The notes under the pieces: model-generated | The model's input: only the letters and a program-made list of their open reading frames with translations | The model's database searches: none | Told to the model about the DNA's origin: nothing | Assembly: GCA_016873775.1 (NCBI GenBank) | Contig: VGWC01000020.1 | Coordinates: 1-37,255 of the forward strand | From: Ignavibacteria bacterium | Lineage (GTDB): Bacteria; Bacteroidota; Ignavibacteria; UBA10030; F1-140-MAGs086 | Direction of reading: 5' to 3' | DNA length: 37,255 nt | Shown: positions 7,523 through 15,204 of the stretch, piece after piece | How positions within the stretch are numbered: the first letter of the stretch is position 1 | Layout of the letters: every line of letters begins with the position of its first letter | Position numbers and translations under genes: made by a program

Positions 7523-8388
7523 CTCTCGCAAATAAGGTTTGTTGTTCCGTCAATGCTTGCAACAGAAAAAATTTCCTCGTCGTTTGCCTTGTAGATTTTT
7601 TTCTTTTCCTCGTCAATAATGGAAAGTGAAAAGCCAATTGCGCGAAGTTCGTTCAAATATTGTTGGGGAGAAAAACCGCATTGCTCAATCATTGTTGGAT
7701 AAAATTCTGTGACCAATTTCAGCTGTGGATTTGCGGCAAACGTTTGTTTCATTCCTTTCAACGCATACATTTCCGCTCCTTCAATATCAATTTTCAACAA
7801 ATCAATTTTCGTGTTTTGGTTTTGAAAAAACTCATCTATGGAAATTGTTTCGACTTGAACTGATTTCGACTTCAAGCCGGAATTAAAAATTTGATGTCCG
7901 CCGGAAAGATGTTCATCCATAAATAATTCTAATGTTCCTTTTTTATCTGAAACTGCTTTTTGAACAGCAGTAATATTTCGCGCATTGTTCGCAACAATAT
8001 TTCTTTGCAAGAAAGAAAAATTTGAAGGAGCAGGTTCAAAACAAAATACTTTTCCTTTTTCTCCAACGCATTTCGATGCGAGAATTGAATAATAACCAAT
8101 GTTTGCGCCAATATCTACAAGCGTCATCCTCGATTTCAAAATTGATTTTATTAAATCGGTTTCTGTTGGTTCGTAGCGTGTATGTACAAGAAATAATTTT
8201 CCAATCGCTTCGTCTTCCGGGTCAACGAAAAGTTTTATTCCTTCAATTTCAATTTGTGTTACGGATTTTGGGCGGAAAAGGTTGTAGATGAAGTCGCGAA
8301 GTTTTTTTAGAAACGGAATTTTCCCAAGTCCGCTTCCTTTGAGTATGCGCTGAAAAAATCTGAAGAGTGAGAAGAAGAGTTGTTTCAT
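7519..8388 (-). CDS. FkbM-family SAM-dependent methyltransferase
   Basis: 289 residues. The methyltransferase core shows motif I VDIGANIGYYSILASKCVG, the acidic motif FCFEPAPSNF, and FkbM-specific LLKIDIEGAEMYALKG. The basic N-terminal ~45 residues (FFSLFRFFQRILKGSG) may associate with membrane. FkbM enzymes O-methylate sugars and other metabolites, and inside a glycan operon the target is probably a hydroxyl of the nascent saccharide. Its stop overlaps the GT4 start, and it begins 3 bp after the flippase stop. Confidence 0.88.
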   Translation of the reverse strand: MKQLFFSLFRFFQRILKGSGLGKIPFLKKLRDFIYNLFRPKSVTQIEIEGIKLFVDPEDEAIGKLFLVHTRYEPTETDLIKSILKSRMTLVDIGANIGYYSILASKCVGEKGKVFCFEPAPSNFSFLQRNIVANNARNITAVQKAVSDKKGTLELFMDEHLSGGHQIFNSGLKSKSVQVETISIDEFFQNQNTKIDLLKIDIEGAEMYALKGMKQTFAANPQLKLVTEFYPTMIEQCGFSPQQYLNELRAIGFSLSIIDEEKKKIYKANDEEIFSVASIDGTTNLICER

Positions 8389-8391
8389 TGC

Positions 8392-9729
8392 TTATTCTTT
8401 TGAAAAGATTTTTTTAGAAAACGAAACTGCATCTTTGTACCGGAGAACAACATTTACAAGTTTCACCTGAACTTTTCCAAAGCGAACAAGCGTAAACGAA
8501 TACGTGAACATCATCAAAACAGAAGTGAGAACAATGGAAATTGCTCCCCCGATAATTCCGCTGAATAAAATTCCGAGATAAAACAACGCGATTGCAACAA
8601 ATACATTTATTGTGCTTGCAACAAATACTTCCTTCATTTTTCCGATTCCATAGAGAAAACTCGAAGCAACTCCAATTGTTGGAATACATATTCCGGCAAC
8701 AGCAAGAATACGAAGAACCGGAATCGCTTCGGGATATTTGTCAACATATAAAAGAGAAATTATTTGCGGGGCAAAAAACCAAAAGAATAGCGCTACGGGA
8801 AAAACAAGCACAGTAAAAACGAACATTGATTTTTCTGCAAGAGCAAGAAGTTCGGAAGAATTATTTTGCGCTGAAAGTTTTGAAGATGTTGGCATTAAAA
8901 ACGTAATGATGACTTGTAACACGACATCAAAAACGCGTGTGAAAATTTTTGCGGCATTGTACACCGCAACAGAAATTGGTCCGAGGACGGTTGCAAGAAT
9001 AAAACTATCCGCTTGTGTGTATAGCGTATATGTTGCCGACGCACCGAAAGAATATTTTCCATAATGCCAAAACTTTTTCGCTGTTTCTTTTTCGATGCTC
9101 AATTGAAATAAACTTTTCAATATTCCTTTGCGAAAAGAAAACGGAACAATAACTATTGCAAGTAATGAAGACAATGCAAGTGTGATTGTGTTAATTAACA
9201 ATATTGTGAACGCGGTTTGGTTCGCAATGTTTTGAAAAGCAAATGCGATAAGAAGCAACGAGCCGAGAAAATACACGGCATTTATCCAAAACATTTGCTT
9301 GATTTGTATTTTCGATTGGAACAAATATAAAATTACTGTTCGCAGCGAAGAAAGAATTAGCATTAAGGGAAGAAACCACGCAAGCAATGAAAACGATGGA
9401 GAATGAAAAAGTTGCGCAAATTGCTCTTTCAACACTGCAATGAGTGCTCCAAAAATAACAACGAAGGATACATACATCCAATTTCCCGTTGTTACAATTT
9501 CGGAAATCTCTTCTGTTTCGGCGGCATATTTTACCATTGGCTGCAACGCAAAACTCGAACCAGCCGCAACAAGAAGAAGAAACAAATTTTGAATCAGCAC
9601 GTACGTTCCGAACTCTTCTTTTGGTAAAACGCGTATAACAAGAAACACAAAACCAAGCCCGTAAATTGCAGGCAAACTTTTATCTGCAAATCCCCAAAAA
9701 CCTTTTTTGAGATGTTTACCGAATTCCAT
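8392..9729 (-). CDS. Wzx-like polysaccharide flippase (MOP superfamily)
   Basis: 445 residues with about 12 hydrophobic segments spread over the full length, as in Wzx/PST transporters that flip lipid-linked O-units across the inner membrane. Typical family features are the N-terminal GLGFVFLVIRVLPKEEFGTYVLIQ and the central YGKYSFGASATYTLYTQADSFILATVLGP followed by VAVYNAAKIFTRV. It abuts the upstream GT2 stop with no gap (ATG at 9729 next to TAA at 9732-9730). Position within a set of glycosyltransferases supports a repeat-unit flippase. No wzy polymerase is seen in the window. Confidence 0.88.
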   Translation of the reverse strand: MEFGKHLKKGFWGFADKSLPAIYGLGFVFLVIRVLPKEEFGTYVLIQNLFLLLVAAGSSFALQPMVKYAAETEEISEIVTTGNWMYVSFVVIFGALIAVLKEQFAQLFHSPSFSLLAWFLPLMLILSSLRTVILYLFQSKIQIKQMFWINAVYFLGSLLLIAFAFQNIANQTAFTILLINTITLALSSLLAIVIVPFSFRKGILKSLFQLSIEKETAKKFWHYGKYSFGASATYTLYTQADSFILATVLGPISVAVYNAAKIFTRVFDVVLQVIITFLMPTSSKLSAQNNSSELLALAEKSMFVFTVLVFPVALFFWFFAPQIISLLYVDKYPEAIPVLRILAVAGICIPTIGVASSFLYGIGKMKEVFVASTINVFVAIALFYLGILFSGIIGGAISIVLTSVLMMFTYSFTLVRFGKVQVKLVNVVLRYKDAVSFSKKIFSKE

Positions 9730-10572
9730 TTACATTCCTAATTCTTTCGATTCACGTTTTGCGCGAATGTAAGTTGTGAACACGCCAAGAGGAAATGTAA
9801 ACGGAATGATGAACCAATAATACCAATCTGCATATCGCCACAGTAAACGCAGATTGCTTTTGAGTTTGTTCCAATTTTTAAACCAAGAAAAATTTCCGCC
9901 AGAACTTACAGAAACTTTATGATACGCAACCGAAGAAGGAGCATACATCAATTTGAAACCAACTTTCTTTGCGCGTAAACACCAATCTGCGTCTTCGCCG
10001 TAAATAAAATATGATTCGTCTAACATTCCGATTTTATCTATGACTTCACGTTTTACGAGCATACAACAGCCCGTGATATAGCCAACTTCTTCTTCGTTAT
10101 TGAATTGTCCCACGTCAATAGTACGAATTCCCCGATGCTTTGTTATTCCCGTTTTCAAATTAATAGTTCCACCAGCGAACCAAATTCTTTTATTGTCTGT
10201 GTAGTAAAAAATTTTTGCGCCGACAATTCCAATTTCATTTTGATTTCCTGCAACGATTATGAGTTCGGAAAGAAAATTTGGTTCGACTGTTGTATCGTTG
10301 TTGAGAAGTAAAATGTAGTCTGCATTGTTTTGTAAAGCGTATTGTATTCCAATATTATTTCCACCGGCAAAACGTAAATTCTCTTTATTGACGAGTAATT
10401 CTACGTTTGGAAAATCAGTACGAATTGCCTCAACGCTTCCATCGTGCGAAGCATTATCTACAACAAGAATTTTGAAATTTGAATACGAAACTTTCTGCAG
10501 CGAAGACAAACATTCAAGCGTATCGTTTTTCCCGTTCCAATTGACAAGAATTATGTAAACGAGTGGAGACAA
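9730..10572 (-). CDS. Glycosyltransferase family 2 (rhamnosyltransferase-like)
   Basis: 280 residues. GT-A fold with VYIILVNWNGKNDTLECLSSL at the N-terminus, VVDNASHDGS, the NLRFAGGNNIGIQYAL loop, LLLNNDTTV (DxD-like metal site) and the acceptor-region YFIYGEDADWCLRAKKVG motif (ED..W) typical of WbbL/rhamnosyltransferase-type enzymes. A hydrophobic segment (WYYWFIIPFTFPLGVFTTYI) near the C-terminus suggests membrane association. The only start consistent with the fold is TTG at 10572, 2 bp after the gmd stop. No ATG is available nearby, so a weak, coupled start is likely. Confidence 0.88.
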   Translation of the reverse strand: MSPLVYIILVNWNGKNDTLECLSSLQKVSYSNFKILVVDNASHDGSVEAIRTDFPNVELLVNKENLRFAGGNNIGIQYALQNNADYILLLNNDTTVEPNFLSELIIVAGNQNEIGIVGAKIFYYTDNKRIWFAGGTINLKTGITKHRGIRTIDVGQFNNEEEVGYITGCCMLVKREVIDKIGMLDESYFIYGEDADWCLRAKKVGFKLMYAPSSVAYHKVSVSSGGNFSWFKNWNKLKSNLRLLWRYADWYYWFIIPFTFPLGVFTTYIRAKRESKELGM

Positions 10573-10574
10573 AA

Positions 10575-11546
10575 TTATATCAATTGTTTTTTTATTCGTT
10601 CACAATCAGCATCCACCATCATTATTACAAGATTTTCAAACGATGTTTTCGCATTCCATCCAAGATTAGTAAATGCTTGAGAAGCGTTTCCAAGCAAACG
10701 AAATGTATCCGTTTTCCGGAAAAATTTGGGGTCGCTTACTACGTGATTATGCATTTCCAATCCAACACGATGGAATGCAATTTCGCAAAAATCTTTTACG
10801 CTATGGGAAACACCCGTTGCAATAACATAATCTTGCGGCGTTTCTTGTTGTAGCATTAACCACATTGCTTCGACATAATCTCCGGCAAATCCCCAATCGC
10901 GTTCAGCGGATAAATTTCCAAGAACAATGTTATCGTCAAGCCCGCACTTAATTCGCGCTACGCCGTTTGTAATTTTTCTTGTAACAAATTCAAGCCCGCG
11001 GCGTGGCGATTCGTGGTTATAAAGAATTCCGGAAACAGCGAAAAGGTTATAGTTCTCACGATAGTTTACCGTTACAAAATGTCCGTACGCTTTTGCCGCA
11101 CCGTATAGCGTTCGCGGAGAGAACGGAGTGCGTTCGTTTTGTGGAACATCGTGGACGTTGCCGAACATTTCACTGCTGCTCGCTTGATAAAAACGAATCT
11201 TCTTGTTCACGAGACGCACAGCTTCCAACATTTTTGTTACACTGATTGCGTTGAAATCCGCGCTCAATATCGGTTGCGTCCACGATGTAGGAACAAATGA
11301 ATGTGAAGCAAGATTGTAAATTTCATCAGGGTTTGCTTCTTCCAGTAGTCTGATAATAGAAAGTTGGTCAAGCAAATCCGCTTTACGCAAAATGAGTTTG
11401 TCGCGGATGTGTTCAATGCGTTCAAATTTTTCCGTAATGTCGTGGCGAACCATTCCATAAACAGTGTAGTTTTTATGCAATAATAGTTCGGCAAGGTAGG
11501 ACCCGTCTTGTCCAGAAATACCGGTTATGAGTGCAGTTTTCACCAT
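10575..11546 (-). CDS. gmd: GDP-mannose 4,6-dehydratase
   Basis: 323 residues, extended short-chain dehydrogenase. NAD(P)-binding TGISGQDGSYLAELLL at the N-terminus, catalytic ASSSEMFG and YGAAKAYGH (YxxxK), then NHESPRRGLEFVTRKI, LGNLSAERDWGFAGDYVEAMW and the C-terminal PKFFRKTDTFRLLGNASQA stretch are diagnostic of Gmd rather than other dehydratases. Converts GDP-D-mannose to GDP-4-keto-6-deoxy-D-mannose, the precursor of GDP-fucose, GDP-D-rhamnose, perosamine and colitose. No reductase or aminotransferase to finish the sugar is present in the window. Second gene of the operon, 14 bp after the methyltransferase stop. Confidence 0.95.
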   Translation of the reverse strand: MVKTALITGISGQDGSYLAELLLHKNYTVYGMVRHDITEKFERIEHIRDKLILRKADLLDQLSIIRLLEEANPDEIYNLASHSFVPTSWTQPILSADFNAISVTKMLEAVRLVNKKIRFYQASSSEMFGNVHDVPQNERTPFSPRTLYGAAKAYGHFVTVNYRENYNLFAVSGILYNHESPRRGLEFVTRKITNGVARIKCGLDDNIVLGNLSAERDWGFAGDYVEAMWLMLQQETPQDYVIATGVSHSVKDFCEIAFHRVGLEMHNHVVSDPKFFRKTDTFRLLGNASQAFTNLGWNAKTSFENLVIMMVDADCERIKKQLI

Positions 11547-11560
11547 AGAGAATTATGAAA

Positions 11561-12463
11561 TCATTCAGAATTATTTTTTTGTGCAATCATTGTTATTCTG
11601 TCTCCGAACACATTGAGCGTGCGTGTTAATACGTAATTGGGATATTGAAAAAATTTCTTTGCAAGATTATGAAGTAATGAATTTCTCAAAGCTATTTCCG
11701 ACGGCTTCATCGCAGTACTTTGTATCTCAACAACGGTAAATCCATTTTGTATAAGTAAATATTTTATGCTTGTCGGACGAAATTCCAACAAATGATACGG
11801 CGGAAGATTTACCGTTGCATTTTTTCGTAGAATGCGATAAGCAAAAAAGCCAAAGCGTGAAAATAGCGTGTTCGTCTGTGTTGGGCATAATATAATAACA
11901 CGGGCATTCGGTTTTGAAATGCGATGAATTTCTTTCATTACAGAAACGGGATTGGGAATATGTTCAAGTACGTCGCCTATGAAAACGGTATCGAAAAAAT
12001 TCTGTTCATAGTTTGCAGAAAGTACATCACCGGTAATCACGTTGAGTCCGAACTTATTTCTCGCATTTTGAGCTGCTTCATCGGAAAGTTCAACGCCGTA
12101 CGTTTCGTAACCTTTTTCACGGACTGCGTTCAGGAGATGCCCGCTTGCGCATCCAACATCCAAAAACGTTCCACGGGGTTGCTGTCGAGAAATTTTTTCA
12201 AGAAGTTCATGGCTAATTATTCGTTCACCTTCTTCTTCAAAACAATTTCCCGCGTGACCACAACGATATTCTCCGCGTTCAAAATAATCACGCGAGTATA
12301 ATTCAACAAGTTCTTGCGATGTTGGTTGCGGATGAATGAAAATCATTCCGCACTGTTTGCATTTCATTGCTTGAAGCCATTTTTTTTTGAACTTGTAACC
12401 AAAAGGAATTTGATGGATGGAGCATGACGAACAAAGGATGCAAGAAATATTTTTTTCACTCAT
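11561..12463 (-). CDS. Zinc-ribbon class I SAM-dependent methyltransferase
   Basis: 300 residues from ATG 12463 (MSEKNISCILCSSC). The frame is open further upstream through low-complexity AT-rich sequence, but that would run into the terminator region. An N-terminal four-Cys ribbon (CILC near residue 8 and CKQC near 37) precedes the methyltransferase core: FLDVGCASGHLLNAVREKGY (motif I), YGVELSDEAAQNAR, FIGDVLEHIPNPVSVMKEI and PNARVIILCPTQTN. This architecture is common in sugar C- or O-methyltransferases of O-antigen clusters. It is the first gene of the polysaccharide operon, immediately downstream of the terminator at 12526-12557. Confidence 0.85.
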   Translation of the reverse strand: MSEKNISCILCSSCSIHQIPFGYKFKKKWLQAMKCKQCGMIFIHPQPTSQELVELYSRDYFERGEYRCGHAGNCFEEEGERIISHELLEKISRQQPRGTFLDVGCASGHLLNAVREKGYETYGVELSDEAAQNARNKFGLNVITGDVLSANYEQNFFDTVFIGDVLEHIPNPVSVMKEIHRISKPNARVIILCPTQTNTLFSRFGFFAYRILRKNATVNLPPYHLLEFRPTSIKYLLIQNGFTVVEIQSTAMKPSEIALRNSLLHNLAKKFFQYPNYVLTRTLNVFGDRITMIAQKNNSE

Positions 12464-12525
12464 AGAAATAAAACAAGAAAAATATAATGATTTACTATTT
12501 TGGAATTTTATTTTGTGAAAAATAA

Positions 12526-12557
12526 AAAAAGGGCGCAGCAAACGCCGCGTCCTTTTT
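12526..12557 (-). terminator. Rho-independent terminator of the T9SS propeller gene
   Basis: Read on the minus strand, AAAAAGG-A-CGCGGCG pairs with the downstream TGCTGCG-C-CCTTTTT around a short loop, with one A/C mismatch and two G-T pairs. It is followed by more T residues (plus-strand A run 12524-12530). It begins 21 bp past the stop codon at 12579 and separates the T9SS genes from the polysaccharide operon. Confidence 0.85.
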
Positions 12558-12578
12558 CGTTCGGGAAGAATTCTGATA

Positions 12579-15098
12579 CTATTTTACCAGCATCATTTTT
12601 TGCGTTGAAACGAAACTCCCTGCAGAGAGTTTGTAAATGTATGTGCCCGAAGGTAGATTTGACGCATCAAATTCTATGGTGTAGTATCCTGCATCTTGTG
12701 TTTTGTTGATTAACGTACGGATTTCTCGTCCAAGAATGTCGTAGATTTTCAACGTTACCAACTGCGTTCCTGCGAGCGAATACTGAATTTTCGTCGCTGG
12801 GTTAAACGGATTAGGATAATTTTGCAAAAGCACGTATTGAGAAGGAGCAGAAGAATTATTGTCCCTTACTCCAACAATACCATCTACAAAATTCAATGCA
12901 CCAATGACAAAGCGTTCAACGGGTGAACCGGGAGGACTATCAATAGCAGGTCGTAATGAACTAATATCAACACCAAACGTAGCAACGGTAAAATTATCGG
13001 TTAAATTACCAATTGCATTTAAACTATCAAGTCCGCGGAATTGATACAATGGCACCCAATTGGTTCCGATGTATGGTCCTAAAACTTCAGGATAGACACC
13101 AATGGTACTGTCTGCGATGCCGGAATTAATTTCGACACCAACTAATCCTTGATTTGCACCTGATGTTGGACGGTCTGCAAGATAGTCAACGCCTAAATAA
13201 TTGTTCAAGAAATCTAAATCAAGATTTGATGAACCGGGACGTCCGTGTTGCCATCCAATATCTTCCGAAAAAACAATTAGTTTTGATTTCATACCGGAAG
13301 TACCGCCGCTTAAATATGCTTTGATAGAGTCGCGTTGTACAGCAGATGCAGTGCTCGTATTTTCACCTAACCAAATTACTTTTTTGAAATCGCGTAATGA
13401 AAAAGAAATAGTTGAACTTATTGTGCCGCGATTCATAATTTCGTATGTAATGCCATATCTTGCAAGAACTGCGGTTACAGAATCAAGACTTGTTCTGCTA
13501 TCCGTAATTGTTGAATCGTATGTTACTAATACTTCGCCACGCCCCTGACGTTTCAGCGTGAGGTCAAACGTTTGCGCCGATTTCAACGAATCGTTGCCCG
13601 CATAGCCCCACACAGCCCATTGACCGATAACGGAATCTCCGGGATTTAATCCGAAACTTGCTAACGTTGCGTCAACTTCGTAGTTCTTCATAGTCATCAT
13701 CGTATCCAATCCATCATTGTTAGAAATCATTGTGAACACGGGGGTAGCAATGGATGGAATTCCAAATTTCCATTGATACATAACTCCCGGACCCGAAGAA
13801 CCCCAGTTAATCATTACCGTTGAGGAATTGTTGGAAGACGTTACAAGTGTTGCGCCCGATGGAGGGGAATACAAATTAAACGGCGAAAGAGTAGGAAGTT
13901 CGCGTTTCAACGTAATCGCGCGTGGACCGTTGGTAGATTTTAATGAGTCATTTTCTGCATTGTTTCTGTACGCCCAAATGTCCCAAGACCCAACGAGTGA
14001 TTCACCTTGAGCAACGCCTGCATCATTTAGGATTTCATCTAATTCTCCCAATGTCATCGTCAAAGAATTAGTTGAGGAAAATTGCGTAAGTAATCGTTGC
14101 GGCAACGCTGTTCCGAATACCCAATTGTATGTTGCTCCTGCTGCTGCGGTATCCCAAGCAAACGTGATGTCGTCGTGAGAACCGGGAAATGTTGTTACGG
14201 TTATTCCGGCTTCGGGAGAATTTATGACAAAAGGATTGAGCGGACCTGATTCGGTATTTGCTAATTCCAATCCGAATAATCTATCGGGAGCTCCTTGAAA
14301 TACGCCGCCAAGTGTTGCTTTTCCCATAGCCAATCCTTTGGTGATGAATAAACCGCCTGCAATTGCATTTGCTCCTGCTGTAGTAATTTTCGTTTTGATG
14401 TCAAACGTTACCCCTGTTGCTTGAAGCGTTGTCAAATCAAATTGATGAATCAGCTGGGGAAAACCTTGTCCTTGACTTTGGTCCCATACCCACAAAAACG
14501 GACCTTCGGGGGTATAGGGGTCGTACGCAGAACCATATTTTGCTGTTAATACATTGGTCATCGTTGCAATAACTGTTCCGGTTCTGCTTACACAAGTGAG
14601 AGCATCATTCCAACCGCTTACCCAAAATCCGTCGCGAATCTGGTCATAAGCAATAGAGCGGATACTCGCAACAGACGTTGTAATTGTGCTAATAACTGAC
14701 ATTATTGTCGGGTCAATAACAGCAATCATATTTCCTGCGGCAATTCCTCCGTATAAATATTGACCATCCCACGCTAAATCCCGAACGCCGGTTGCGCCGG
14801 AATAATTACCTAATGGCAATGAATCTATAAATGTTCCGTCGGATGCGAAACGCAAGAACATATTTCTGTTCCATTTGGTAACATAAAATATGTCGCCGGC
14901 ATATTCTGCTCCGGCGCTTCCTAAACCTGAAAGCGCTTGTAAATCATAATCAAACTGAACATCCCATTGTTCTTCTGAAAACTGACTTGAAGAAATAGGA
15001 ATATCCGTTGGTTTGAACGGGCTTCTCTCTGCTTCCTGAGCAAATAACTTTATTCCAGAAAAAAGCACGAGAACGAAAAGTAAATAACGATACAACAT
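12579..15098 (-). CDS. T9SS-exported multidomain protein (beta-propeller, Ig-like modules, flavodoxin-like domain, sorting domain)
   Basis: 839 residues from ATG 15098, which starts a clear signal peptide (MLYRYLLFVLVLFSGIKLFAQ) with AAGGAAAA upstream. An open extension to 15170 is rejected. Residues ~40-270 look like a YVTN-type beta-propeller (GDIFYVTKWNRNMFLRFASDG, DLAWDGQYLYGGIAAGN, AYDQIRDGFWVSGWND). Residues ~290-510 hold two related Ig/FnIII-like modules of the form 'TW/NWGxxxxGxxYxWxFG...GxWxxWxYxxNDSLKS'. Residues ~515-740 form an alpha/beta region (VTYDSTITDSRTSLDSV, KKVIWLGENTSTASAVQRDS, KLIVFSEDIGW) without a recognised catalytic motif. Residues ~759-839 are a T9SS type A domain (QNYPNPFNPATKI, IYDILGREI, SGTYIYKL). 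Likely secreted or cell-surface; ligand unknown. Confidence 0.88.
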   Translation of the reverse strand: MLYRYLLFVLVLFSGIKLFAQEAERSPFKPTDIPISSSQFSEEQWDVQFDYDLQALSGLGSAGAEYAGDIFYVTKWNRNMFLRFASDGTFIDSLPLGNYSGATGVRDLAWDGQYLYGGIAAGNMIAVIDPTIMSVISTITTSVASIRSIAYDQIRDGFWVSGWNDALTCVSRTGTVIATMTNVLTAKYGSAYDPYTPEGPFLWVWDQSQGQGFPQLIHQFDLTTLQATGVTFDIKTKITTAGANAIAGGLFITKGLAMGKATLGGVFQGAPDRLFGLELANTESGPLNPFVINSPEAGITVTTFPGSHDDITFAWDTAAAGATYNWVFGTALPQRLLTQFSSTNSLTMTLGELDEILNDAGVAQGESLVGSWDIWAYRNNAENDSLKSTNGPRAITLKRELPTLSPFNLYSPPSGATLVTSSNNSSTVMINWGSSGPGVMYQWKFGIPSIATPVFTMISNNDGLDTMMTMKNYEVDATLASFGLNPGDSVIGQWAVWGYAGNDSLKSAQTFDLTLKRQGRGEVLVTYDSTITDSRTSLDSVTAVLARYGITYEIMNRGTISSTISFSLRDFKKVIWLGENTSTASAVQRDSIKAYLSGGTSGMKSKLIVFSEDIGWQHGRPGSSNLDLDFLNNYLGVDYLADRPTSGANQGLVGVEINSGIADSTIGVYPEVLGPYIGTNWVPLYQFRGLDSLNAIGNLTDNFTVATFGVDISSLRPAIDSPPGSPVERFVIGALNFVDGIVGVRDNNSSAPSQYVLLQNYPNPFNPATKIQYSLAGTQLVTLKIYDILGREIRTLINKTQDAGYYTIEFDASNLPSGTYIYKLSAGSFVSTQKMMLVK

Positions 15099-15141
15099 TG
15101 AATTGTTTTCCTTATGAATTTGTGAAAAAAAATTATTGCTT

Positions 15142-15170
15142 AATATATCGGAATATGAATTGTAATTCAA
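15142..15170 (-). promoter_or_regulatory. Probable sigma-70-like promoter of the gene starting at 15098
   Basis: On the minus strand TTGAAT (15170-15165) is followed after exactly 17 bases by TATATT (15147-15142), about 45 bases upstream of the ATG. It lies in the only non-coding gap (106 bp) between the two minus-strand T9SS genes, suggesting they are transcribed separately. Confidence 0.5.
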
Positions 15171-15204
15171 AGGTAAAGAAAAAAAATTTAGATAAATTCA
15201 TTTG